Source: Paralvinella palmiformis
Lineage: Eukaryota > Annelida > Polychaeta > Terebellida > Alvinellidae
Assembly: GCA_025642065.1 (NCBI GenBank)
Contig: JAODUP010000008.1
Span: 1,061,001-1,125,000, forward strand
Length of the DNA stretch: 64,000 bases
Direction of reading: 5' to 3'
A program made the translations under genes and the position numbers. Under the pieces are notes generated by a model. That model was not told the origin of the DNA. It made no database searches and was given only the letters and a program-made list of their open reading frames with translations. Shown in pieces: positions 47,227 to 58,640 of the stretch (its first letter is position 1; every line of letters begins with the position of its first letter).

Positions 47227-48150
47227 ATACTGGCTAAAACCACTCATTATTTATTACTAAACCAAAGGAAAGGAAACTCGTATACGACACAGCAATGGAA
47301 TATGTACATACTATTTTCTGTTGAAATTTCATAATAGGGATAAAGAATCTTCATCTTGTTTTGATGTTTATTGTTACAAGGAAGGTTTGAGAGATGATGT
47401 AAGGTTTGCTGGCAGAAGATGGCATATACATTACGATAGCTGGCTTTTGTGTTACATGTGTTATGTACGAGTTTGGGTCTCTTTGTTACTCAGGGTCAGG
47501 AACTGTGCCATTTATCTTTATTAAATGTACAATTTGTGTATCATTGTGTCAGTGCTAATGTTGGGAACATCATGTCTAAGTGATTACAATGTACAGTGGT
47601 GAGTGAGTGAGTGAGTGAGTGAGTGAGTGAGTGAGTGAGTGAGTGAGTGAGTGAGTGAGTGAGTGAGTGAGTGAGTGAGTGAGTGAGTGAGTGAGTGAGT
47701 GAGTGAGTGAGTGAGTGGGAAATATTATTTTGCATGACCATACTGACTCAGTGAGTGAGTGATTGGGATTATTTTTGCACGTCCATTACTGTGGACAATT
47801 AAATTCTATTCTTCCAATTGTACAAAATTGTACATGTGTGCCTGTGTATCTGGACAGCATCGCTGAACTTTGGTGAAATAGTAGCTTAACAAGACTTACA
47901 AATGGGGCTTTCATTGATATGGTATTTTAGTACATCTTGTGATTATGTTTCACTAATATTATTACTTACAATGACAGGTGTTGATAAGCTGTTGTCATTG
48001 CATCGAATTCTGGATGCATTTGTTTGTCTTTAATTGCATAATTCTATATTTTGCGAATGGTTTTAGTAGCATGGAAGAATATTATTTACTGCCTCATATT
48101 TAGTAGATCTATAATGTAGTGACAGTTGTTACTCTAGGTGAAAAATAAAC
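46851..48150 (+). other. GCC1 3' UTR and downstream, candidate poly(A) signals
   Basis: ATTAAA occurs at 47520-47525 and 47798-47803, AATAAA at 48144-48149. Which is used cannot be told from sequence. A (TA)n run lies at 47192-47223 and a (TGAG)n array at 47599-47717. Confidence 0.4.
47599..47717. repeat. (GTGA)n array, about 29 copies
   Basis: Uninterrupted tetranucleotide array. It gives open frames on both strands, which are artefacts. Confidence 0.97.
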
Positions 48151-48194
48151 ACTGTTCATTTTGTTTTGTGCATATTAATGGTTCTTCGTTCATT

Positions 48195-48196
48195 TT

Positions 48197-48230
<34 letters not shown>
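48195..48230. repeat. (TA)n microsatellite
   Basis: About 16 TA units after GTTTATATA. The remainder of 48150-48700 shows nothing recognisable. Confidence 0.9.
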
Positions 48231-48235
<5 letters not shown>

Positions 48236-48815
48236 TTGTTCCGGTTCTATTCAGTGTTTGTTTATTTATTAATTTCATATGTTCCCGTATAGTAAAAGAT
48301 TATCATCATTATGTGCAATCAGTGTGGCACTGCACATTCTATGCACAAACCTTTAATTTCTGTTCTGTTGAGGTTCTTTGATGTTGATATTTAATTTGGG
48401 TAATTATGCCTAATCTAATTGCTGCCTACTGGTGGCTCTTTAAGTGTCTGTGATCATTCTTTGTCGTATTGTGTAATGCAGTTAAGTCACGTAAATGCTC
48501 TTCTTAATTTTGATTATATGCATTATTTTGAAATGTATTCAAAGCGAAGGCTAAATGAAATGTAATAGAAGCACAGCACGTTGGCGTTATGATATAAATG
48601 TAAAACGGCATTTGGTGTTTTCGTCAGGTGGCAGCACTTGACTGGAACCCGGTTTTTGGCCCATGCGGCGGGAGAGCCAACTCTCACATGATAGCGCATA
48701 CGTTGCGTTGCTCCTGATAGTCAATTCCGGAGTTTGAATTGCTTATTTAAAAAAAATAGAATTGGAATTGATAAATTTCGAATTGATGTATGCTACCAAA
48801 TATTAAATCCACGAA

Positions 48816-48940
48816 TTAATTTACCATTTAATTTTTTAATTCAGAAATATTTCTTCCATGACAATCCTACTTGGAATACAAACTATTCGGAGTAGGTATT
48901 CCAAGTTGGTACTCGGAGTAGGTATTCGGAGTACCTACTC
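48816..48940. repeat. Dispersed repeat with internal palindrome (copy 2)
   Basis: Matches 12107-12235 at about 90%, including GGAGTAGGTATTCCAAGT and the GGTACTC...GAGTACC inverted pair, but no transposase sequence follows. Surrounding AATTGGAATTGA pieces (48720-49035) recur on both sides. Probably a non-autonomous relative of the hAT relic. Confidence 0.7.
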
Positions 48941-49040
48941 ATGGTAAAAAGGGTAGGCAAAAATGGATTTGGAATTGATAAATTTGATGTGGAGTTGAAA
49001 TTGACCAAATGGAATTGACAAAATGGAATTGACCGGTCTT

Positions 49041-49904
49041 AGTTGAAATTTTGATTCGCGCGGTTATGTGCTCGACCAAAATTGCAATAATTAGCCATTA
49101 ATTAACACCAACTGATTTTAGTGCTTTTTACTTGCTTTTGTATCTGTTGTCAAGCAATGCCTATATCGTCCGTGATACCATAGAACGTAAAAAATTACTA
49201 TTTAAATATTTTATTTATTTAAAATTAAACGAATTATTAGCTTCTCACGTCGCTGTGTAGACACTATTTAATTTTGTAGAAATGCAAGCATAATAATATA
49301 CCTTACGTTAGGGCTAAGGACGTTTCCAACCGTGATCAGCGAGTAACAAAACAACTGTTTTCGTTTTATCTGTGTGCGTGCAAATAAAAAGGGGACATCT
49401 CCGTATGTCACGATGAGGCTACTTTGTTGACAACCGCTTCGTACAGATTGAACAGCTCGGGAGATCCGGCTCTCTGAGCCGGTGCTCCGACACCCTCTGC
49501 CACTGCGCGTATCTAATCCAGTCTGCCCGATTTATTTCACGGTCCATTCGGCACGACGTCTCCCTCGGTTAACCCCTAACCCGTTGGCACACGTGTGCCA
49601 TCGCGTACCGGGATACCTGCAGTTCGTGTGGTGTATTGGTCGTTGTCGTTGTTATGGCATAACGGCGGGATTAAAGCGGGAGAAGGACGGGCGACTTATC
49701 AATACAACAACGAAACTGTTAAGAAGCTCCGTAATCGATCTTCCCCTCCAGCCATTTAGTACTATTGTATAAACATAACGGGCCGTTGGCGAGTGATGTT
49801 AGTGCGCTTCCGCTGGTAGTGGCCGTGAAGTGTGCGGAAAATCAATTAATAGCCATATATCATTGGCTAGTCGAGAACAATTAGTTCGGCTGCTGTTGCT
49901 GCCA

Positions 49905-49946
<42 letters not shown>

Positions 49947-50151
49947 GGAATGCTCACCGAGGAGCCGTTATTAGTAGCGCCCACTTATAGGTTGTGAGAT
50001 GAATGTAGGAGAGAGGTGTTCGATTTTACTCGTGGAACGTAACATCATTTTACTTTTATGCTGGAAAGGTGTATATAGTGTTATGTTAGCGGCTCCGTCC
50101 TTCTGTACGACTCTAAGTGTGAATATATATATATATATATATATATATCTG
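49041..50151. other. Intergenic, no gene supported
   Basis: A 96-codon plus-strand ORF at 49482-49772 has no recognised domain. Microsatellites: (CT)n/(AT)n at 49904-49946 and (AT)n at 50122-50148. Confidence 0.4.
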
Positions 50152-50322
50152 AGTGCAGTGATAGTGTTGTGATTAGAATATTCGGCTGCGGAGAGGGTTC
50201 GAATCTGACCCGTAACCGTGTTTGTGGGATGTTTCCTGAGAGAGTTGCCCCTCGGCTATATGTCCCGGGTGTGACCTGCATGTGTCCAGGATAAACAAGA
50301 ACCCTATCTCTATCTATTTATC
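50152..50322 (+). mobile_element. Family B SINE, plus orientation
   Basis: tRNA-like head with GGTTCGAATCTGACC (B box), then GTTTGTGGGATGTTTCC, GAGAGAGTTGCCCCTCGG and TATATGTCCCGGG. The tail is (CTAT)n before a GT run. Its mate lies inverted 60 bp downstream. Confidence 0.75.
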
Positions 50323-50382
50323 TTTGTGTGTGTGTGTGTGTGTGTGTGTTTAGCATAGCCTTACATCTAGTCACTGATCACA

Positions 50383-50519
50383 CGTGGGACATATATAGTC
50401 GAGGGGCGACTCTCTTTTTAGGGAAACAAATCCCACAAGCACCAGTCTGAACCGGATTCGAACTCACAACCTGGACGTTTACAACACATTGTGCTAAACG
50501 CTGCGAGATCGGAATGCCC
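50383..50519 (-). mobile_element. Family B SINE, minus orientation
   Basis: Inverse of the previous copy: GGGACATATATAGTCGAGGG, CAAATCCCACAAGC, GGATTCGAACTCACAACC. The two copies form an inverted pair around a (GT)n at 50323-50349 and could fold back in a transcript. Confidence 0.75.
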
Positions 50520-50964
50520 TGTGTGTGTGTGTGTGTGTATAACAGCTAGTAATTTTCTGTTACTCGTTCATCTTTGAACAGATCCACGAAGTGGCAATTT
50601 CGAAACAATTCGACTTAAACTGTTAACACTTATTTCGCCTTATTGTCTTCTACAGAGTACATCTATTGTTGTCAGAACTTAACCCAAATGAACGACGACC
50701 CGAAACGAGAGAGAAAACAACTTGTCCTTCCATTAATCTCCTTTATCAACACTGTACTATATAGTTTACGGTTGAAGAATCGGTAGAATTGTATGATCCC
50801 GAATAAACCCATAAGGCGCCGTCAATCGCAATATCAGTTTTCGGCTGGTGGCGTAGTCGAGTACAGTAAAACCCGTTTTAGAGAACACCTCCGCTAACCG
50901 ACCCATGCACGTCTATATACCCACGTCTCTGTCCCCGCTCCCTTAATCACTGTGCGCGCGTGTC

Positions 50965-51100
50965 TTCTTGACCTAACTGGTTACGCGTTTGACCACATAC
51001 GTCTAAAACCTGGTTTCAAAACCCGACCGGGTTATGTCTGAAGGGCGTTTCATCTTTCACTTGGCCTAATTACTTTAACCTGTCATGTGTACACTTCGTG
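50965..51100 (+). mobile_element. Degenerate family A SINE
   Basis: GGTTTCAAAACCCGACC (worn B box), then GTCTGAAGGGCGTTTCATC, TTACTTTAACCTGTCATG and TGTACAC, the family A body order. Confidence 0.55.
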
Positions 51101-51297
51101 TTTGTACCTCAGTCTGTATGTCTGTATTTATAGAGTAAAGGCGACCAGGAGTAAGTAGTATTTGTTTTAGGATTATACCAACATTTCTTAATTCTCTATT
51201 TCGTATCTGTTCTATATACCGGTGAGGAGTTGAGAGCCTGTTCCCTATAGAACCTGAATTAAGTATCATACGGAGATAGAGGTTTGATTCGGCCAAT

Positions 51298-51581
51298 AAT
51301 ACGTAGCTTAATGTGACGCTGTATCCTTGCAGAGAAATTCCTATGTTTACAATTTTTGCTATTGGAATTGGTGATGATGATGATGATGATTGATGTTTTA
51401 CGGCCACTTTTGTGCACAAGGTAGGCTAAATGGGCCGAGCGACCTCCAAAGGCAATGAGGCGAACTCAAAGACGAAACGACCTTCAGATATGCCCACGCG
51501 AGATTTGAACACGGGTGGTAGTGATCTGTAGTCCAACACGCTACCGCTAGACCACGGAGGCGCCCCCACTATTGGAATTGG
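51298..51581 (-). mobile_element. Family A SINE with 13-bp TSD plus shared flank (copy 2)
   Basis: SINE body 51372-51568 flanked by CTATTGGAATTGG at 51359-51371 and 51569-51581. The preceding 75 bp match the flank of the 14.3-kb copy almost exactly. Confidence 0.9.
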
Positions 51582-53655
51582 CGAATTAAGCATATACTAT
51601 ACCATACCACTAGTACTACTACTAATAATAATGATGATGTTACTTGTCTAGTCAAACCGGTGTCTAAACTGGCGCATATTGTTTTATTTTTTGACCATCC
51701 TCAGTAATTAAATGAAATGATACTGTGATTAATTTTATTAAACGTGGATGCTCTTGCGCCCCCCCCCCCAAAAAAAAATTACAAAAAATAACAAATTACT
51801 CGCACGCAAAGCAAAGAGAAATTTTCCTACCCGACGTCATTTCTTATTTAATCCTCGTAACAATAAACGTCTTCAGTTGGTCTGTTAAAGAGTTCCATAC
51901 TGATTGACAAAATTCCCACCTATCGGTCTATTAATTACGCCATCATTCTCGACCATTTCTCGGCTCGTTTCCGATACCTACGCCACTCGTCTGTGGCCGG
52001 TTATTTGAGTTACGCCTTCATATATCCGGTTACCTTTAATCAGGGAAAATCGTACCCAAATATGGCGACCGTTTACGTTCTAATGTGACGTCATCAGACA
52101 CCGCCCGATAAATGGACGAATTATGAAATATGATAAATGTCATTTAAGGTGTAACATCCACTAGATGGCGGCACTATTTGTGTCCGTGCGGAACAACTGG
52201 ATTAATAATTACAGGAGCGCGATGTGGCGGGGGGTGGGTTGGTGCTGGCCGCCGTGAGCGCTGCGAGGCCTCGCTCGCGCCTGCTCACCGGAACACGAGC
52301 ACCCAGCGCCGGTTCCTCTCTCTGGAGAACTGAAAATTGACTCAATTATTACAGCGGGTGGCTTCCTTTATCCGTCGCCGGCCTCCCGAGCATCCAGCCC
52401 CGGTCAGCGTGGACAATGAAAGATTGGAGGACATGTTAAATGGACCACGTGTGTCATTGTCCGCCAGTCACATGGCTGTCACATGACAGTTACCGCCACC
52501 GGTAGGCGCCGTGGAGTCAATGGCGAGCGAATGAAGTGAAAGCTTGGCCTTCGGACGTCTTAGAGATGGAGAGTTCTGTTGTTATATAAAGCTCGTGATG
52601 GTCTTGGAAAGTTGTAAACATATCATTCGATTTAAAACATTGGTCTGGAGGCGCTGAATAAAGAGGACGAATTAAAAATAACCATGAGTGCCTTCGTTAC
52701 TTAAAACCGACTCCCAGTGTGGCCTCCGTATGGGGCATGTTTCATCCTTCGCCAAAAGTCTTCAACCTGAGCATTTCACTTCCCTAGAGAGTATTCCCTC
52801 GGCCACAGGACTCGGGTAGGATCATCATTAAGGTGTAATAAAGCAGTGACTGACTGATTGGCTCACTCACTCACTCGCTCACTCATTCATTCATTCACTG
52901 TCTTAAAAATACTCATAAACACGCAATAAACAAAGCTGTTGATTTTGCTTTTGTAAACTATTTCATCACACACACACACACACACGTTGTCAAATGCGGT
53001 TAGACGAGTTATTTAGCCATTTCCAAGTGGCTTCATTACTGGATTGGCCGTTGCCCGTGTAGATTAGGGGTAGGCATACGACCCGATTAAAGATATTCAT
53101 CAATATAAGAATTTTGACATCACACTTTATTTATTACCTCAAATCGCGTATATTATATATTTGGGATTTTAACATCTGATATACCAACAGATTTTGCTCA
53201 TTTGAGTTTTGCCGGGTTTGACCTTAAATCATCTTCAATATAGACAATCGAATGCCAAATATACACACAATAGTCAAAGCCAAATACGTACGATATATAT
53301 ATATATATATATATATATCCTGATTAATATTGTTGTTGTAATGTTTCACGTGTGTCTTCATTCTATTCCAGACAATGTCCTCAGGTGTTACTCGGCAAGG
53401 AGAAAACAGTCTTCATTTAATGTCGTCAAACACCGGTCCTCACCCCCGGGGCGCCGAGTGAGAAGGCGACGGAGGAGCGGGGTGGCCGTTCTGGCACGAG
53501 CCCCGAGGGTCATCGGACTGAGCACCTCCATTATCGTCCATCGTTTCCCGCTGCGAATCTACTCCTCTCCCTTACAAGAAAGCCATTAACTTTGGAAACA
53601 ACTTGTATCCGCTGGCTGGATCGATGTCGGGCGGCTTGTCATGGGTTCATCGAGT
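51582..53655. other. Intergenic; GC-rich block at 52215-52560
   Basis: No gene. A CpG-rich block (52215-52560) holds an 11-mer, TGGACAATGAA (52410-52420), also found at 63217-63227. TCACTCACTCACTCGCTCAC at about 52862 is a short opposite-strand relative of the TGAG arrays. (CA)n at about 52969-52984 and (AT)n at 53294-53318. Confidence 0.4.
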
Positions 53656-53659
53656 CGAG

Positions 53660-54470
53660 ATATGTCCGCCAGCCATTATAACATGGCCGATGGCTGGCCA
53701 CTATCCATTATAACATGGCCGGCGCCACTGTCCACGATAACATGGCCGATGGCTGGCGCCACTATCCACGATAACATGGCCGCACCATAGTCCATCGACC
53801 ATTAAAACCTGGCCGTAAGCTGGCCACCAGTTTAACCATTGTAACATGGCCGAGAGATGGCCACTAGGTATTATAGGATGGCTGGTTATCAGCTGTTATA
53901 ACATGGGAGAGAGGTGGCCACCAGCCCTTAAAACATGGCCAATTGGTGGCTATCAGGTATGATGACATGGCCGATGGGCGACGAGCAGCTGTTTAAACAT
54001 GGTCGAAATATGTCCTTTAGAACAAAGCTTATATGTGTCAATGAAAACATGGCCATCCTCCATCTGTCCAGTTAATATAATTTGACCATGATCTGACTAC
54101 TAGTCGTAACATGATCTGGATCTGTACGCCAGACATTATAACATGATCGAAATGCGGATGTCACCCATTATAACATGGTCTGCGATGTGTACTCATCAAC
54201 AGTCATTAGAAGATGGTCAAAAGGTGTCCAGCAGCTTCTAGAATCTGGAACACATGTTATGACAAACGTCTATTAGAACATGGGCGAGATCTATTCACAA
54301 CCCATCGGAACATGGTCTAAATCCTTTAGAACAAGCCAATCGTTAAGACATGGCCGAAATTCGTACGCTAAATATTATGACATGGTCGAATGGTCGACCA
54401 GCGCCCCATTGGAACATGGTCACCGGTATGGCCGCCAGCCCTCATAACATGGCCGAGAGGTGTCCATCAT
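53660..54470. repeat. Diverged tandem array of ATTATAACATGGCCGA units
   Basis: About 25 copies of a loosely spaced unit (about 30-38 bp) with core CATTATAACATGGCCGA and a GGTGGCCACCAG-like linker. The first dozen are regular; later copies drift (AACATGGTCGAA, AACATGATC). Short ORFs across it are not credible genes. Confidence 0.8.
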
Positions 54471-54736
54471 CACTCACCTGGTCGAAACAGTACACCTGTA
54501 GACGTAAATGGCGGGAAAGACTTGTTTTTCTTGACACAGCGGCGAGCCACTCTCGATGAGCTGTGTCACTGTTTTATGTCAAGTCAGTGGTGACAGGAAG
54601 GGCCTGGTTACTTCACTCGGGGCTTATATTCTGGACGCGTATACGCACGTGCGCGGACCTGCACGGCGCCAGGCAACCGTTCTAAAGCCAGATACACTCT
54701 TATAGTGGAAATGTTGGATCTACACTAGATCATATG

Positions 54737-54785
<49 letters not shown>

Positions 54786-55139
54786 CCCTACACCTTACAG
54801 TTCCATCGTGTTCCCTAAAGTTTAGTGGGTTGCATCATGATCGCCCCTCTCTCCTCGTGTGCGTGGGTAGGGGTGCGCGCGCGCGTGCGTGCGCGATGTG
54901 CGATCCGTGTTCCGTGCTTTCGTTACACAGCCAACACATACAAGAAGTCCACGATAGTCTACCGTTGTTTTCTGGATTGCGAGGACCAAAAGTTTATTAA
55001 GAAGACAGGAAAAAAATCAACCTGAACGGCATGAACCCCAGAAAAAAACATGGAACAGTTCACTATTTATGGCGTTGCTTCGGGTGACAAACATCGACTC
55101 CTTTTCTCTTAATTACACCTAAATGTGTCAGCGTTTACC
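54471..55139. other. Intergenic; long (AT)n at 54737-54783
   Basis: An AT run of about 23 units and a GC-alternating GCGCGCGCGTGCGTGCGCG patch near 54876. No gene. Confidence 0.5.
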
Positions 55140-55230
55140 GAAGGCGTCTCTGATACTTTTAATTTCCGATTAATTCCACACGTAATTATTATGCCAGTTT
55201 TCGCAAATTAATTACAGCTCACGCGAAGGC
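55140..55230. promoter_or_regulatory. Cluster of homeodomain-type TAATT sites
   Basis: Five or six TAATT/AATTA cores within 60 bp (GATTAATTCC, CGTAATTATT, AAATTAATTACAG) set in otherwise GC-rich DNA. Suggestive of an enhancer, not proof. Confidence 0.3.
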
Positions 55231-55489
55231 TGTCACCATCAGCGCCGACCCATTTAGTCATTTTGCGCGCGAGAGGCGGTCACGTGATCATTTTTTTAAA
55301 CTTGCAGTCGGTGCGCATGCGCTGAAGAACCACGGCGCTAGAACTCCCACTGCGCATCAAAGCAATGCTTGTTGTTGAAATGTTTTAGCTATAAAAAAAA
55401 CAGTTTCGCTGTTTACACAATTTACGTATTGTTTTATATGACAATTACTTGGAGACAAAAAGAGATTCCAACAAATTCGAACAAATTAC

Positions 55490-55490
55490 G

Positions 55491-55542
<52 letters not shown>

Positions 55543-55545
55543 CGC

Positions 55546-55576
<31 letters not shown>

Positions 55577-55602
55577 GACGTGCGTGTGGTGTGTGTGTGA
55601 AT

Positions 55603-55635
<33 letters not shown>

Positions 55636-55815
55636 TATATATATAACAAGAAACTATTTTCAGATAATCTTCTAATCTATTTACACTTGAATAGTCCTTT
55701 CAGAGAGGTTTTGACCTTATGTGTGTTTATAATAAAATAGATTATGAGGAGAGAGAGAGAGAGAGAAGGGGGGGGCGTTGATATATAGATATATATGAGT
55801 GTGTGTGTGTGTGTG

Positions 55816-55857
<42 letters not shown>

Positions 55858-55934
55858 AGAAACTATTTTCAGATAATCTTCTAATCTATTTACACTTGAA
55901 TAGTCCTTTCAGAGAGGTTTTGACCTTATGTGTG
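55490..55934. repeat. Microsatellite complex with a 209-bp duplication
   Basis: The 80-bp segment starting ACAAGAAACTATTTTCAG is identical at 55646-55725 and 55855-55934. Each copy follows GTGTG-GAATTATATATA. (AT)n and (GA)n runs fill the rest (55493-55576, 55747-55767, 55817-55852). Perfect identity implies a recent duplication or an assembly artefact. Confidence 0.9.
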
Positions 55935-55981
55935 CCTTACTAATGAGAAACTAGATTTGAGTGGTCTTTTTCCACAGATGA

Positions 55982-55983
55982 TA

Positions 55984-56020
<37 letters not shown>
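55982..56020. repeat. (TA)n microsatellite
   Basis: About 19 TA units. Confidence 0.9.
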
Positions 56021-56023
<3 letters not shown>

Positions 56024-56687
56024 TATGACAAAGAGCCTCGTTATTGTAGTATTTTCTGATCTGGACACGTCTGACATAACTTGCCTCGTTATCGACAAAC
56101 AAATTTGCCAACAGCGCCCCCTAATGACCGGCCTTCCCTGGCCCACCAGATCGAAATTCCGCATATTTCTCGCCATTTTGGCCGCTAATTGGAAAATATA
56201 AATCGTGTCCACTTAGCGGTTTTTGACTGGCGATCGTCTGCTGGCTGGGTGTAAAGGTCTCAATAGATCTGGCGTTAAGTGACACGAACAAGTGTCAGTG
56301 TCAAAAACACATTGTTTATTGAATGTGGATCTGTCATCTCGAATAACGCTAGATGGCGTTGACGGTGTTCGTATCAAATAGCCTGGGATTTGTAGGTCTC
56401 GTAGTTGGAGGGGGGGGGGTTATATATTGTTTATTTCTGAAGTGGGGTGATGGATTGGTGAGGGGTAACGTGGTAGTGAAATAGGTCGGTAGTGTAATAA
56501 GCGCGTAGTTGATTTAAAAGTAGCTGGTGTGTGAAATAGTGACGTATATAGATAGGTGAGATAACGAACCAGCTAAGTGATGGGATATATTGTGATAGTA
56601 GCATTAATAGCTGGATATTGAGGTAGTGGGATATTTCGTAATGCGATAGTACTAAGATGTGAGGTGACAGTGAGGAAAGGGGTAGTG

Positions 56688-56812
56688 GAGTGAGTGAGTG
56701 AGTGAGTGAGTGAGTGAGTGAGTGAGTGAGTGAGTGAGTGAGTGAGTGAGTGAGTGAGTGAGTGAGTGAGTGAGTGAGTGAGTGAGTGAGTCGAGCGAGC
56801 GAGCGAGCGAGC
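56688..56812. repeat. (TGAG)n array passing into (CGAG)n
   Basis: About 25 TGAG units followed by five GAGC/CGAG units. Confidence 0.97.
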
Positions 56813-57028
56813 GGGGAGCGATGAGTGTCCTGTTTACGAAACTTTACCTGGATGTTGCAGCGACGTTCCAGGTAGTGGAGTAGTGAGCAGCTACATCGTG
56901 ATTGTTTGTGATGAGGTTTGACTCAACTAACCGTCCTACAACCATTGGCCTCCAGAATATTGATGTTGTTAACACATGAGGTTGTCGTGTAATATGATAA
57001 TGTGTTAATATGATTATGAAACACACTA

Positions 57029-57095
57029 AATGATGATGATGATGATGATGATGTTTGAGGTAGGCCAAATGGGCCGAGCAACCTCAAAATGTAAA
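57029..57095 (-). mobile_element. Family A SINE tail fragment
   Basis: (GATGAT)n, then GAGGTAGGCCAAATGGGCC and GAGCAACCTC, the tail end of the minus-strand family A copies. The head is missing. Confidence 0.6.
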
Positions 57096-57144
57096 GGATG
57101 TTGATTTGGTAGTGTAATGGTGTACTAGCTGTAATAAGAGTGTA

Positions 57145-57225
57145 AGGGGGAAATGTCCCACAAGCAAAAGTATGGGTCGCATTCGAACCCTGATCTGAAG
57201 GTTTGCAGCGCTATCGGCTCTCTGA
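57145..57225 (-). mobile_element. Family B SINE head fragment
   Basis: ATGTCCCACAAGC and GCATTCGAACCCTGATC then GGTTTGCAGCGC match the family B minus-strand copies. Confidence 0.6.
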
Positions 57226-57660
57226 GGGTAGTGGTTTGGTCATTTAGTTGTTGTAATGATGTAATAATCGAATGGAGGTAGTGGGGTAGTGATATAATCG
57301 TATCTGTAATGATGTATACTGGCGTAGCGCATGGTGTAGAAATGTACTGAGTGATATGAACATGTTGTAGTGGTCTAATGATGTAATGGAGGTAGTGAGG
57401 TAGTTAATTAATGTTGTATTGATGTGGTGATGGAACAATATTGCAGTATAACGATATAGTGATATATTGCTGTAGTACGTGATATGTTGCTGTAGCGATA
57501 TAATAATGCAGCGATATCCATCCGTCGGTCAATCAGTCAGTCGGTCGGTCGGTCAATGCTAAACTGGGCTAATAATATAGTGATATAGCAGTATAGAGTT
57601 GTTTTAATATGTAGTGATATCATGAGGTAGTGGAACAGTTAGTAATGACGTATATACTAT

Positions 57661-58257
57661 TATGAGATTTCTTTTCGGTCCGAGATGGCTTCACCTCAGT
57701 ACAAGAGGTGTCAATCCCGATCGAGCCTGGAAGTGGGTCCTATAGATGGCACAATTAGTCTCCAGATAATCTATATAGCACGTCATGTTGCATCATTACT
57801 CACGGTATACCAACGTAAAAATGACAAGAAACGCCATTTTCGTATAATATTTCACGAAATATTACCATAATACCACCACCATTTACTAATGTCTTAGCAT
57901 CGCTCTACCTAAAGTAGTACTACATTCGACTTCGTCTTAATTTAAGCTTTCTCTCGATATTTCCAATAGGTTTTCAAATATTTGTTATATCGTACATGTA
58001 TTTCATAATTTTGTCAGCTAATTTTAATATGAATTGTGTATCTTTAATACCCAGTTTAAGATGGCGTAGTAATATGGACGTATACGCGGGAACTACTTTT
58101 ATCGTGGTGGTTTGGTGAGGTAGTGCCTTGAGGTAATGATAATATATTGGTGTAATGACTAACTGGTGTAATGATGTAGTGATATGCTATATAATGATGT
58201 AATTATAATGCAGTAATATAATGACGTAATCGTGTTATAGAATCAGATTATTATGTT
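57661..58257. other. Intergenic, nothing recognised
   Basis: A 61-codon ORF at 57685-57870 lacks family or splice support. Confidence 0.4.
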
Positions 58258-58320
58258 TTGGCCGGTCTTTGTGATTCTTGGTTAACTGTGTCGCTATATT
58301 TAAAGAGAAACCAAGATTGG

Positions 58321-58322
58321 TT

Positions 58323-58353
<31 letters not shown>

Positions 58354-58640
58354 TGTGTGTGTGTGAATGAATCTATTAGTTCCAGCATCTCTCTCTCACT
58401 GTTTGTTTGTAGTGTGCATGCGTGCGTACGTGTGTGCGGTGTGTGTGTGCGGTGTCTGTGTGTGCAGTGTGTGTGTGTGTGGTTAATTGATTTCTATCAA
58501 TCTAAACATAATTATGGATCTCGGTGTGTATATTTCCATCCGTTCATTTATTTATCTATGTTTCTGTCTTTGTGCCTACCAATCGCTATCTGTCTGTCCG
58601 TCCGTCCGTCCGTCCGTCCGTCCGTCCGTCCGTCCGTCCG
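58321..58640. repeat. (GT)n tracts and (TCCG)n array
   Basis: GT-rich runs at 58321-58366 and 58437-58483, then about eleven TCCG units at 58594-58640. A 145-codon ORF here is low-complexity Cys/Val and Arg/Pro/Ser translation of the repeats. Confidence 0.95.

Larger units (their letters stand above)
56440..57660. repeat. Low-complexity GTAGTGATATA-rich region
   Basis: Dozens of imperfect GTAGTG, GATATA and TGATGTAATG words run through this stretch and resume at 58100-58240. A (TGAG)n array and SINE scraps are embedded in it. No gene. Confidence 0.6.
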
